In this document: positions 7,611 to 14,278 of the stretch, in pieces
Numbering within the stretch: the stretch's first letter is position 1
Layout: each line of letters starts with the position of its first letter
Assembly (NCBI GenBank): GCA_021205045.1
Contig: JAJPYH010000018.1
Coordinates: forward strand, 1-26,717
Origin: Lachnospiraceae bacterium
GTDB lineage: Bacteria; Bacillota; Clostridia; Lachnospirales; Lachnospiraceae
Direction of reading: 5' to 3'
DNA: 26,717 nucleotides
Made by a program: the position numbers and the translations under genes
The notes under the pieces: model-generated
What the model saw: the letters and a program-made list of their open reading frames with translations, nothing else
Told to the model about the DNA's origin: nothing
Databases searched by the model: none

Positions 7611-8252
7611 ATGAAGATTATAATACTGGGAGCGCCGGGTGCCGGCAAGGGCACTCAGGCCAAAATGATAGCGGAAAAATATCAGATACCTCATGTTTCC
7701 ACCGGGGATATTTTCAAAGCCAATATCAAAAACGGCACAGAGCTTGGCATGGAAGCAAAAAAATATATGGATCAGGGAGCGCTTGTCCCGGATGAGCTGA
7801 CAGTGAAGATCCTTCTGGACAGGGTTGCAAAGCCGGACTGTGAGAATGGTTATGTGCTGGACGGATTCCCGCGTACGATTCCTCAGGCAGAGGTTCTTGA
7901 CAGCACGTTATCTGAGATGGGGGACGCCATTGATGTAGCCATCAACGTGGATGTACCGGATGAGAATATTGTAAAGAGAATGGGAGGACGCCGGGCCTGC
8001 CTTTCCTGCGGCGCTACTTATCATATTGAGCATATTCCGCCCAGGAAAGAGGGCATCTGTGATGTATGCGGTCAGCCGCTTGTCCTCAGGGATGATGATA
8101 AACCGAAGACTGTCAGCAACAGACTGAAGGTTTATCATGAGCAGACACAGCCGTTGATTGATTTTTATCATGCCAAAGGAGTTCTCAGAACGGTAGACGG
8201 AACTGCTGATATGCAGGATGTCTTCGCGGCCATTACCGCGATTCTGGGCTAA
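7611..8252 (+). CDS. adk: Adenylate kinase (zinc-type LID)
   Basis: Adenylate kinase interconverts ATP plus AMP with two ADP in the cytoplasm. This is a 213-residue long-form enzyme. The P-loop is GAPGAGKGT at residues 7-15, the AMP-binding region includes VSTGDIF near 29-35, and LDGFPRT is at 83-89. The LID carries four cysteines, C130, C133, C150 and C153, the zinc-binding pattern of Gram-positive enzymes. The frame opens at a TTG (7581), but the family begins at MKIIILG and GAGGAG at 7599-7604 supports the ATG at 7611. Location between secY and map is standard for Bacillota. Confidence 0.97.
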   Translation: MKIIILGAPGAGKGTQAKMIAEKYQIPHVSTGDIFKANIKNGTELGMEAKKYMDQGALVPDELTVKILLDRVAKPDCENGYVLDGFPRTIPQAEVLDSTLSEMGDAIDVAINVDVPDENIVKRMGGRRACLSCGATYHIEHIPPRKEGICDVCGQPLVLRDDDKPKTVSNRLKVYHEQTQPLIDFYHAKGVLRTVDGTADMQDVFAAITAILG

Positions 8253-8266
8253 TCGGGGGCGCGACT

Positions 8267-9019
8267 ATGGCGGTATCGATTAAATCGGCAAAGGAGATTG
8301 AACTGATGCGGGAGTCCAATAAGAGGCTTGCCGAGGTTCATCTGGCGATGGAAGAACTGATCAGGCCGGGAATCACAACCTGGGAGCTTGATGAGTTCGC
8401 GGAGAGAATGATCAGAAATATGGGATGCGTTCCCAATTTCAAAAATTACGAAGGGTATCCTGCTACTGTGTGCTGTTCCATCAATGATGAGGTAGTGCAT
8501 GGTATTCCCAGTAAGACGAGATATTTAAAAGAAGGAGATATTATCAGCCTTGATATGGGTCTGATTTATAAGGGACTTCATTCGGACGCAGCCAGAACTC
8601 ACGGTGTGGGAAAGGTCAGTCCGGAAGTGCAAAAGCTGATGGATGTGACAAAGCAGAGCTTTTTTGAAGGTATCAAATATGCGGTGGCAGGGCATCATCT
8701 GCATGAGATCGGCAATGCCATTGATGATTATGTGACACCTTTCGGCTACGGCATTGTATATGATCTGACAGGGCACGGTGTTGGCCGTAAGCTTCATGAG
8801 GATCCGGCCATTCCCAATTATCGTTCCAGATCTAAGGGTATTCGGCTGAAGGCCGGTATGACGCTGGCTGTGGAACCCATGATCACTATGGGGACGGCGG
8901 ATGTGGAGTGGCTTGACGATAACTGGACGGTGGTGACAGCAGACGGGTCCTGGGCCGCCCATTATGAAAATACCATTCTGGTCACAGACAATGAGCCGGA
9001 AATCCTTTCTATGTTATGA
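8267..9019 (+). CDS. map: Type I methionine aminopeptidase
   Basis: This enzyme removes the initiator methionine from nascent proteins. The 250-residue protein is a catalytic domain with all five expected metal ligands: D96 and D107 (SLDMG, HSDAART), H170 (LTGHGVG), E203 (AVEPM) and E234 (HYENT). The substrate-contacting histidine H79 in VVHGIP is also seen. The ribosome site is a weaker GGGGGC at 8254-8259, and the start is 14 bases after adk, so it probably depends on coupling. No N-terminal zinc finger or SH3-binding extension is present. Confidence 0.96.
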   Translation: MAVSIKSAKEIELMRESNKRLAEVHLAMEELIRPGITTWELDEFAERMIRNMGCVPNFKNYEGYPATVCCSINDEVVHGIPSKTRYLKEGDIISLDMGLIYKGLHSDAARTHGVGKVSPEVQKLMDVTKQSFFEGIKYAVAGHHLHEIGNAIDDYVTPFGYGIVYDLTGHGVGRKLHEDPAIPNYRSRSKGIRLKAGMTLAVEPMITMGTADVEWLDDNWTVVTADGSWAAHYENTILVTDNEPEILSML

Positions 9020-9153
9020 TGATCAGTAATGTCAGTAATGAGCTGCGGGGCGGGTAACGAGGCCTCGGGAACGTTATGATAACTTGTATCATAAATAATT
9101 AAAAAGGAATGTAAGCAGACCATATCAGATATCGGATTTAACAGGAGGAAAGC
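9020..9153 (+). promoter_or_regulatory. Gap between map and infA with a perfect 8-bp hairpin
   Basis: TTATGATA (9074-9081) and TATCATAA (9087-9094) form eight perfect pairs around a five-base loop, followed by A-rich sequence rather than a T run. It therefore does not look like a terminator. The infA ribosome site AGGAGG lies downstream at 9142-9147. In many relatives a small KOW-domain gene sits between map and infA, and no such gene is visible here. The function of the hairpin is unknown. Confidence 0.35.
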
Positions 9154-9372
9154 ATGTCAAAGGCTGACGTTATCGAGATTGAAGGAATTGTAGTGGAAAA
9201 GCTGCCCAATACCATGTTTCGGGTAGAGCTGGAAAACGGGCACCGGGTACTGGCACACATCAGCGGAAAGCTGCGCCAGAATTTCATACGGATTTTGCCC
9301 GGCGATAAGGTTACATTGGAATTATCTCCATACGATCTCACAAAAGGGCGCATTATCTGGAGAGACAAGTAA
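9154..9372 (+). CDS. infA: Translation initiation factor IF-1
   Basis: This 72-residue IF-1 is an OB-fold protein that occupies the A site of the small subunit during initiation. It shows the whole family pattern: MSKADVIEIEGIVVEKLPN, MFRVELENGHRVLAHISGKLR, NFIRILPGDKVTLELSPYDL and KGRIIWRDK. Length is exactly typical. AGGAGG at 9142-9147 serves the ATG. It precedes rpmJ, as usual, but a 203-base gap with its own promoter separates the two. Confidence 0.98.
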   Translation: MSKADVIEIEGIVVEKLPNTMFRVELENGHRVLAHISGKLRQNFIRILPGDKVTLELSPYDLTKGRIIWRDK

Positions 9373-9451
9373 GCTGTTTCAGCAGGAATAAACACTTGAA
9401 TAAAAAGCGGAAAGGAAAAGAAAAAATCCTTTAAAATAAGGAAATTTTTCC

Positions 9452-9480
9452 TTGCAATTGCTTTTTGTTTATGGTATTCT
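9452..9480 (+). promoter_or_regulatory. Sigma-A-type promoter upstream of rpmJ
   Basis: TTGCAA (9452-9457) and TATTCT (9475-9480) are separated by exactly 17 bases. The -10 element is preceded by TGG, giving an extended -10. Transcription would start near 9487, leaving a leader of about 90 bases before rpmJ. A palindrome, AAGGAAA (9438-9444) with TTTCCTT (9447-9453), overlaps the 5' edge of the -35 element and could be an operator or the end of the infA transcript. This promoter would let rpmJ and the alpha operon be transcribed apart from the spc genes. Confidence 0.6.
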
Positions 9481-9486
9481 AAAAAA

Positions 9487-9575
9487 CGGTCTTTACTGAA
9501 AAGCCCAGTGGGTGAAGTATGCCCTGTGGGCGATCATTTTCGTATGGCGGAAGTTCATGAAAGGAGGGTTTAACG
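9487..9575 (+). promoter_or_regulatory. rpmJ 5' leader with tandem GCCC hairpins
   Basis: Two similar small hairpins follow each other. GCCC (9503-9506) pairs with GGGT (9510-9513) around the loop AGT, and GCCC (9521-9524) pairs with GGGC (9528-9531) around TGT. The AAAGGAGGG ribosome site at 9560-9568 lies 30 bases further on. The repeat of near-identical hairpins within a short leader suggests an RNA binding site. No described leader family was recognised. Confidence 0.35.
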
Positions 9576-9689
9576 ATGAAGGTTAGATCATCAGTTAAGA
9601 GAATTTGCGACAAGTGCAAGATCATCAAGAGAAAAGGACAAATCAGGGTTATTTGCGAGAATCCTAAACATAAACAGAGACAGGGCTGA
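9576..9689 (+). CDS. rpmJ: 50S ribosomal protein L36 (zinc form)
   Basis: This small gene encodes 37 residues, beginning MKVRSSVKRICDKCKIIKRK and ending KHKQRQG. The zinc ligands C11, C14, C27 and H32 are all present, so it is the zinc-binding form of L36. L36 is the smallest large-subunit protein and binds 23S rRNA. AAAGGAGGG at 9560-9568 is an excellent ribosome site for the ATG at 9576. Position between infA and rpsM is conserved. Confidence 0.97.
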   Translation: MKVRSSVKRICDKCKIIKRKGQIRVICENPKHKQRQG

Positions 9690-9940
9690 TCATTTATATC
9701 AGACGGTTTCCTGTTTACTTGTTGGTACCGAAAATAAGGTTCTCATATATGAGAACCCAGTGAGTATCGGAAAGATCGGATTTTGTCCGGTTGGGAGTAT
9801 TCCCCAACCAATTAGTAACAGAGCATGCCTGGGTGTCGTGTCGGAGAAAAGTCACGGGAGTTCGGGTATGGAGCGCGCAGGCGCAGGCCCCGGAGCGGGG
9901 TACAGAAGTGAAATATGGCTGAAATGGAGGAGAAACGTAA
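9690..9940 (+). promoter_or_regulatory. Candidate structured leader between rpmJ and rpsM
   Basis: This 251-base gap is far longer than its neighbours and is rich in hairpins. GGTTCTCATATATGAGAACC (9738-9757) is a perfect 20-base palindrome, probably closed further by CCGA (9728-9731) with TCGG (9767-9770). GGTTGGG (9789-9795) pairs with CCCAACC (9803-9809). CGTG (9837-9840) pairs with CACG (9853-9856). CCCCG (9888-9892) pairs with CGGGG (9896-9900). A GGAGGAG ribosome site at 9926-9932 follows. In E. coli the alpha operon leader before rpsM is the S4 regulatory target. Whether this RNA serves a similar purpose is inference. Confidence 0.5.
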
Positions 9941-10309
9941 ATGGCTCGTATCGCAGGTGTTGATTTACCCAGAGAAAAGCGCGTAGAGATTGGCCTGACC
10001 TATATCTATGGCATTGGCAGAACAAGCTCCAACAAGATTCTGGCAGAGGCCGGCGTCAATCCGGACACTCGTGTCAGAGATCTGACGGATGATGAGGTCA
10101 AGAAGATCAGTGAAGTGATTGATGCGTCCTATATGGTGGAAGGTGATCTGAGAAGAGAGGTTGCCTTAAACATCAAGAGACTGCAGGAGATTGGCTGCTA
10201 CAGGGGTATTCGCCATCGTAAGGGTCTGCCGGTTCGCGGTCAGAAGACTAAGACCAACGCAAGAACCAGAAAAGGCAAGAAGAAGACCGTTGCGGGTAAG
10301 AAGAAGTAA
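9941..10309 (+). CDS. rpsM: 30S ribosomal protein S13
   Basis: This 122-residue S13 is a head protein contacting the P-site tRNA and the large subunit. It starts MARIAGVDLPREKRVEIGLTY-like, with the helix-two-turns-helix IYGIGRTSSNKIL and the C-terminal basic tail containing GCYRGIRHRKGLPVRGQKTKTNARTRKG. The C-terminal extension is lysine-rich, ending KKKTVAGKKK. GGAGGAG at 9926-9932 serves the ATG. It is the first gene of the alpha operon proper here. Confidence 0.98.
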   Translation: MARIAGVDLPREKRVEIGLTYIYGIGRTSSNKILAEAGVNPDTRVRDLTDDEVKKISEVIDASYMVEGDLRREVALNIKRLQEIGCYRGIRHRKGLPVRGQKTKTNARTRKGKKKTVAGKKK

Positions 10310-10347
10310 CACAGTTCATCAAAGGAAAGAAAGTAGGTTAGTTTAAA

Positions 10348-10743
10348 ATGGCTAAAAAAGTTACCAAAAAAGTGACAAAAAAGCGCGTTAAGAAAAACGT
10401 TGAACACGGACAGGCGCATATCCAGGCATCTTTCAACAACACAATTGTGACGCTGACTGATACCCAGGGCAACGCCTTAAGCTGGGCTTCCGCCGGCGGT
10501 CTGGGATTTAGAGGTTCAAGAAAATCTACTCCTTATGCTGCACAGACGGCTGCTGAGACAGCTACGAAGGCTGCCATGGTGCATGGATTAAAGACGGTAG
10601 ATGTTTTTGTAAAGGGACCTGGATCCGGACGTGAGGCCGCGATCCGTGCATTGAATACGGCAGGTCTGGAAGTCACCAGCATTACTGATGTTACACCGGT
10701 GCCGCACAATGGATGCCGTCCGCCAAAGCGCAGACGTGTGTAA
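10348..10743 (+). CDS. rpsK: 30S ribosomal protein S11
   Basis: This is a 131-residue S11, a platform protein lining the mRNA exit region. The N-terminus is an extended lysine-rich tail (MAKKVTKKVTKKRVKKN). The family core shows HIQASFNNTIVTLTD, GNALSWASAGGLGFRGSRKSTPYAAQ, VFVKGPGSGREAAIRAL and the C-terminal DVTPVPHNGCRPPKRRRV. The ribosome site before the ATG is weak (an AGGTTAG-like stretch), with A-rich sequence around it. rpsD follows after a long structured gap. Confidence 0.97.
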   Translation: MAKKVTKKVTKKRVKKNVEHGQAHIQASFNNTIVTLTDTQGNALSWASAGGLGFRGSRKSTPYAAQTAAETATKAAMVHGLKTVDVFVKGPGSGREAAIRALNTAGLEVTSITDVTPVPHNGCRPPKRRRV

Positions 10744-10902
10744 TGGATTGAGCTGAATTTTCTTACAGCTGCGCTGCAATTCAGACTGTAGGGCGGCAGG
10801 TGAGATACAATCGCGGTATCCGGATCATGGGACCGCAGTTGGACGAAGACGCTGTTCATTCAGACAGCGCTGTAAACAATAATCTGAAAGGAAAAATAAA
10901 AA
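10744..10902 (+). promoter_or_regulatory. Candidate structured leader upstream of rpsD
   Basis: Three hairpins occupy this 159-base gap. CTGAATT (10753-10759) pairs with AATTCAG (10778-10784) and encloses CAGC (10766-10769) with GCTG (10773-10776). GCGGT (10813-10817) pairs with ACCGC (10832-10836), extended inside by TCC with GGG. CGCTGT (10850-10855) pairs with ACAGCG (10864-10869). In B. subtilis, rpsD is known to be repressed by S4 acting on its own leader. The position directly before rpsD makes the same arrangement likely here, but the B. subtilis structure was not matched base by base. Confidence 0.5.
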
Positions 10903-11496
10903 ATGGCAGTAGACAGAACTCCGGTTTTGAAGAAATGCCGCGCACTGGGAATTGAGCCGAGTGTGCTTGGCTACGACAAGAAATCCAAGAGAAATTTTGC
11001 AAGAGCGGGCAAGAAGGTAAGCGAATATGGCACCCAGATGAGAGAGAAGCAGAAGGCGAAATTCATCTATGGCGTATTGGAGAAGCCTTTCCGCAATTAT
11101 TATGAGAAGGCCGACAGGATGAAGGGCATGACCGGTGAAAACCTGATGATCATGCTGGAGAGCCGGCTGGATAATGTGGTGTTCAGAATGAATTTTGCAC
11201 GCACCCGTCGTGAGGCGAGACAGATCGTTGACCACAAGCATGTGCTGGTGAACGGCAAGTGTGTGAACATTCCGTCATATCGTGTGAAGGCCGGTGATGT
11301 GATTGAGATCAGAGAGAAATCCAAATCTCTGACCAGATATAAAGAGATCGTCGAGGTGACCGGCGGCAGACTTACCCCGGAGTGGCTGGATGTAGATATT
11401 GATTCCTTAAAGGGCACAGTGAAAGCGCTTCCAACCAGAGAACAGATTGATGTACCGGTAAACGAGATGTTGATCGTCGAGTTGTATTCCAAGTAA
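10903..11496 (+). CDS. rpsD: 30S ribosomal protein S4
   Basis: This 197-residue S4 is a primary 16S rRNA-binding protein that nucleates small-subunit assembly. It starts MAVDRTPVLKKCRALGIEPS, lacks the zinc-finger cysteine cluster of some S4 proteins, and has the S4 RNA-binding domain near residues 88-150 (MLESRLDNVVFRMNFA, REARQIVDHKHVLVNGK). The end is PVNEMLIVELYSK, standard for the family. AAAGG at 10887-10891 is the ribosome site. Having rpsD inside the alpha operon is typical of Clostridia but not of Bacillus. Confidence 0.98.
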   Translation: MAVDRTPVLKKCRALGIEPSVLGYDKKSKRNFARAGKKVSEYGTQMREKQKAKFIYGVLEKPFRNYYEKADRMKGMTGENLMIMLESRLDNVVFRMNFARTRREARQIVDHKHVLVNGKCVNIPSYRVKAGDVIEIREKSKSLTRYKEIVEVTGGRLTPEWLDVDIDSLKGTVKALPTREQIDVPVNEMLIVELYSK

Positions 11497-11563
11497 TCGT
11501 TAGTTTGACGTCACTATTCATAGTAACGTTTGTGCATCATAAGTTCAAAAAGGAGGACATACA

Positions 11564-12520
11564 GTGTTTAATTTTGAGAGACCAAATATTGAGGTTGCGG
11601 AAATCTCTGAAGACAAAAAGTACGGGAGATTCGTAGTAGAACCACTGGAAAGAGGGTATGGTATTACTCTGGGCAACTCCTTAAGAAGAATTATGCTTTC
11701 ATCTTTACCTGGTGCAGCAGTGACACATATTAAGATCGAGGGCGTTCAGCATGAATTCAGTTCCATCCCCGGCGTTAAGGAGGATGTGACTGAGATCATC
11801 ATGAACATCAAGAGTCTCGCAATCAAGAATTACAGTGAGACCTCTGAGGCGAAGACAGCGATCATTGACTATACAGGGGAGGGCGTTGTGAAGGCGTCTG
11901 ACATTCAGGTGGATCAGGACATTGAGATCATGAATCCGGATCAGACGATCGCAACCCTGAGCGGCAAGGATACCAAGCTGTTCATGGAACTGACCATCAA
12001 CAAAGGAAGAGGCTATATCAGCGCGGAGAAAAATAAGAGCGAGGATCTTCCAATCGGCGTTCTGGCCATCGATTCCATTTACACACCTGTAGAACGTGTG
12101 AATGTAACTGTGGAGAATACTCGTGTCGGTCAGCAGACCGACTTTGATAAACTGACGTTAGATGTCAATACTAACGGCACATTGGCCCCTGATGAGGCTG
12201 TCAGTCTTACTGCAAAGGTGCTGAGTGATCATTTGAGTTTATTTATTGACCTGTCCGAAAACGCCAAAACCGCAGAGGTGATGGTCGAGAAGGAGGACAG
12301 CGAGAGTGAGAAGCTGCTTGAGATGAGCATCGACGAGCTGGAGCTGTCAGTGCGCTCCTACAATTGCCTGAAGCGGGCGGGCATCAACACCGTCCAGGAA
12401 TTGATCAACAAGACACCGGAGGATATGATGAAGGTGCGTAACCTGGGACGCAAGTCACTGGAGGAGGTACAGGCGAAGATCAAGGAGCTTGGTCTTCAGT
12501 TCAGTGATTCTGAAGAGTAA
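11564..12520 (+). CDS. rpoA: DNA-directed RNA polymerase subunit alpha
   Basis: The 318-residue alpha subunit dimerises to scaffold RNA polymerase. The N-terminal domain (about 1-230) has RFVVEPLERGYGITLGNSLRRIMLSSLPGAAVT and HEFSSIPGVKEDVTEIIMN. The C-terminal domain (about 250-318), which contacts UP elements and activators, carries LELSVRSYNCLKRAGINTVQEL and RNLGRKSLEEVQAKIKELGL. Translation begins at a GTG (11564) after AGGAGG at 11551-11556. A short imperfect hairpin (ACGT-ACTAT with ATAGT-ACGT, 11508-11529) lies in the 67-base gap before it. Confidence 0.98.
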   Translation: MFNFERPNIEVAEISEDKKYGRFVVEPLERGYGITLGNSLRRIMLSSLPGAAVTHIKIEGVQHEFSSIPGVKEDVTEIIMNIKSLAIKNYSETSEAKTAIIDYTGEGVVKASDIQVDQDIEIMNPDQTIATLSGKDTKLFMELTINKGRGYISAEKNKSEDLPIGVLAIDSIYTPVERVNVTVENTRVGQQTDFDKLTLDVNTNGTLAPDEAVSLTAKVLSDHLSLFIDLSENAKTAEVMVEKEDSESEKLLEMSIDELELSVRSYNCLKRAGINTVQELINKTPEDMMKVRNLGRKSLEEVQAKIKELGLQFSDSEE

Positions 12521-12684
12521 AGGTTTTCTTTCACGGTCGTATGTGAAGGAAAATAAGTTAATGTTACGCCCGCCGGATAAGTCCGAGGAGCGCCGCGGGT
12601 GGTTTCATAATGGAATAAAAACTACACCCTTCCAGTAAGACCATAGGCATGGAAGGATGCACCATGAATGAAGGAGGCAATACC
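12521..12684 (+). promoter_or_regulatory. Structured gap between rpoA and rplQ
   Basis: The gap holds at least two stems: CCTTCCA (12628-12634) with TGGAAGG (12650-12656), seven perfect pairs, and CTTTCAC-type sequence just after the rpoA stop pairing with GTGAAGG through one G-T pair. GGGTG near 12597 can also pair with CACCC near 12625. AAGGAGG at 12671-12677 then serves rplQ. A leader acting on L17 synthesis is possible, but no known family was recognised. Confidence 0.35.
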
Positions 12685-13221
12685 ATGGCCGGATACAGAA
12701 AATTAGGAAGAACATCCTCACAGAGAAAAGCTCTGCTGAGAAATCAGGTGACCGCAGTGATCGCCAACGGCAAGATCGTTACCACTGAAGCAAAGGCAAA
12801 GGAAGTGGCGAAAATTGTTGACGGACTGATTGCGCTGGCGGTTAAGGAGAAGGACAATTACGAGACTGTCACTGTTGCGGCAAAGGTTCCGGAGAGGGAC
12901 AAGGACGGCAAGAGAGTGAAGGAAGTCGTGGACGGCAAAAAGGTGACAAAGTACACCACCGTTGATAAGGAGATCAAAAAGGATCTTCCTTCCAGAATGA
13001 ACGCCCGCCGCAAGATGCTGAAGGTGTTAAATCCGGTGACCATTGTTCCGGAATCCAATAAGGGCAAAAAAAAGAACACCAAGAAGCTGGATCTTCCCGC
13101 AAAGCTGTTTGACGTGTATGGCCCGAAATACGCCAATCGTCAGGGCGGCTATACCAGAATCGTCAAGATCGGAACCCGCAAAGGTGACGGCGCTATGGAA
13201 GTTCTGTTAGAGCTCGTATAA
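12685..13221 (+). CDS. rplQ: 50S ribosomal protein L17, long form with internal insertion
   Basis: L17 binds 23S rRNA near the exit tunnel. This copy is 178 residues, against about 110-130 in most bacteria. The N-terminal half is canonical (MAGYRKLGRTSSQRKALLRN, VTTEAKAKEV), as is the end (KLFDVYGPKYANRQGGYTRIVKIGTRKGDGAMEVLLELV). Between them, roughly residues 60-135, is a lysine-rich insertion. The frame opens at 12649, but the family start and AAGGAGG at 12671-12677 fix the ATG at 12685. It is the last gene of the alpha operon, followed by a terminator. Confidence 0.95.
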   Translation: MAGYRKLGRTSSQRKALLRNQVTAVIANGKIVTTEAKAKEVAKIVDGLIALAVKEKDNYETVTVAAKVPERDKDGKRVKEVVDGKKVTKYTTVDKEIKKDLPSRMNARRKMLKVLNPVTIVPESNKGKKKNTKKLDLPAKLFDVYGPKYANRQGGYTRIVKIGTRKGDGAMEVLLELV

Positions 13222-13237
13222 GCCAAATAATAAGTAT

Positions 13238-13274
13238 GAGAGGAGCCGGGACGCCTGGTTTCTCTTTCTTTTTT
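13238..13274 (+). terminator. Intrinsic terminator after rplQ
   Basis: AGAGGAGCC (13239-13247) pairs over nine positions, two of them G-T, with GGTTTCTCT (13257-13265) around a nine-base loop, and is followed directly by a T-rich run to 13274. This is a standard intrinsic terminator 17 bases past the rplQ stop. The ecf genes start only 21 bases after it and have no visible promoter between, so they probably depend on partial read-through. Confidence 0.8.
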
Positions 13275-13294
13275 GATGTAAAGGGTAACGCAGC

Positions 13295-14188
13295 ATGAAA
13301 TTAACGCGGCACATGAAAAACATTATCAAAACAGAACAGCTGAAGTACGACTATGTGATGCGGGATGAGGAAGGCAATGAGGCAGGGTATTATACTGCCC
13401 TTGACAATGTGAATCTTGAGGTGAAACAGGGGGACTTCATAGCGATTCTCGGACACAATGGCTCCGGAAAGTCGACACTCGCCAAGCACATTAACGGTAT
13501 TCTTTTCCCCACCGGAGGGACTGTCTGGGTAGATGGCCTCGACACTTCGAAAGAGGAAAATATATGGGAAGTAAGACAGCGGGCAGGTATGGTGTTTCAG
13601 AATCCGGATAATCAGATCATCAGCCAGGTAGTGGAGGAGGATGTGGGATTTGGACCGGAGAATCTGGGCGTTCCCACAGAACAGATCTGGGAGAGAGTGG
13701 AGGAAAGTCTGCGGGTTGTAGGTATGTATGAGTACCGAAAATATTCGCCCAATAAGCTTTCCGGAGGTCAGAAGCAGCGGGTTTCCATTGCAGGTGTCCT
13801 GGCCATGCATCCCAAATGTATTGTACTGGATGAACCAACGGCCATGCTGGATCCCAGCGGGCGAAAGGAAGTCATCCGGGCGGTGAGAGCCTTGAATCAG
13901 GTGGAAGGAATCACGGTTCTGCTCATAACTCACTATATGGAAGAGACAGTGGACGCCGACAGAATTTATGTAATGGATCAGGGACACATTGCCATTCAGG
14001 GGACGCCGAAGGAAGTCTTTTCTCAGGTGGAGGAGCTGAAGGCGCTGCACATGACTCTGCCGCAGGCAACGCTGCTGGCTGACGAACTGAAAAAGAGGGG
14101 TGTTGTATTGCCGGATGGCATTCTGACAATCAAAGAGTTATTGACGGAGTTGGAGAAGCTGATCAATGTTCATGATACGACGGCATAA
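13295..14188 (+). CDS. ecfA1: ECF transporter ATP-binding subunit EcfA1
   Basis: This is one of two paired ATPases that energise energy-coupling factor importers for vitamins and metal ions at the membrane. The 297-residue protein has Walker A GHNGSGKST (53-61), the Q-loop glutamine near 102, the ABC signature LSGGQ (155-159), Walker B CIVLDE (175-180) and the switch histidine H213 (ITHYMEE). A C-terminal extension of about 70 residues is typical of the EcfA family. AAAGGG nine bases upstream supports the ATG at 13295, and an ATG at 13313 is possible. ecfA2 follows after about 90 bases. Confidence 0.95.
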   Translation: MKLTRHMKNIIKTEQLKYDYVMRDEEGNEAGYYTALDNVNLEVKQGDFIAILGHNGSGKSTLAKHINGILFPTGGTVWVDGLDTSKEENIWEVRQRAGMVFQNPDNQIISQVVEEDVGFGPENLGVPTEQIWERVEESLRVVGMYEYRKYSPNKLSGGQKQRVSIAGVLAMHPKCIVLDEPTAMLDPSGRKEVIRAVRALNQVEGITVLLITHYMEETVDADRIYVMDQGHIAIQGTPKEVFSQVEELKALHMTLPQATLLADELKKRGVVLPDGILTIKELLTELEKLINVHDTTA

Positions 14189-14278
14189 AGTCGTCTGCTG
14201 TCATTGGAAAAAGGGATCAATGCCCATGAAAATGTGGGTTGTACGAGCTTTGGATGTCTGTACAGCGGAGAGAAATGG

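Noticed and set aside
9760..9963. A 67-residue open frame between rpmJ and rpsM
   Set aside because: It overlaps the rpsM start in another frame, has no ribosome site or recognisable domain, and lies over hairpin-forming sequence, so it is better read as non-coding leader.
13301..14050. A 249-residue open frame on the minus strand across ecfA1
   Set aside because: It is antisense to an unmistakable ABC ATPase with all motifs and shows no domain of its own.
14204..14278. Upstream extension of ecfA2 from a TTG
   Set aside because: The added 25 residues have no family similarity and the ribosome site GGAG is located directly before the ATGs at 14279 and 14282.
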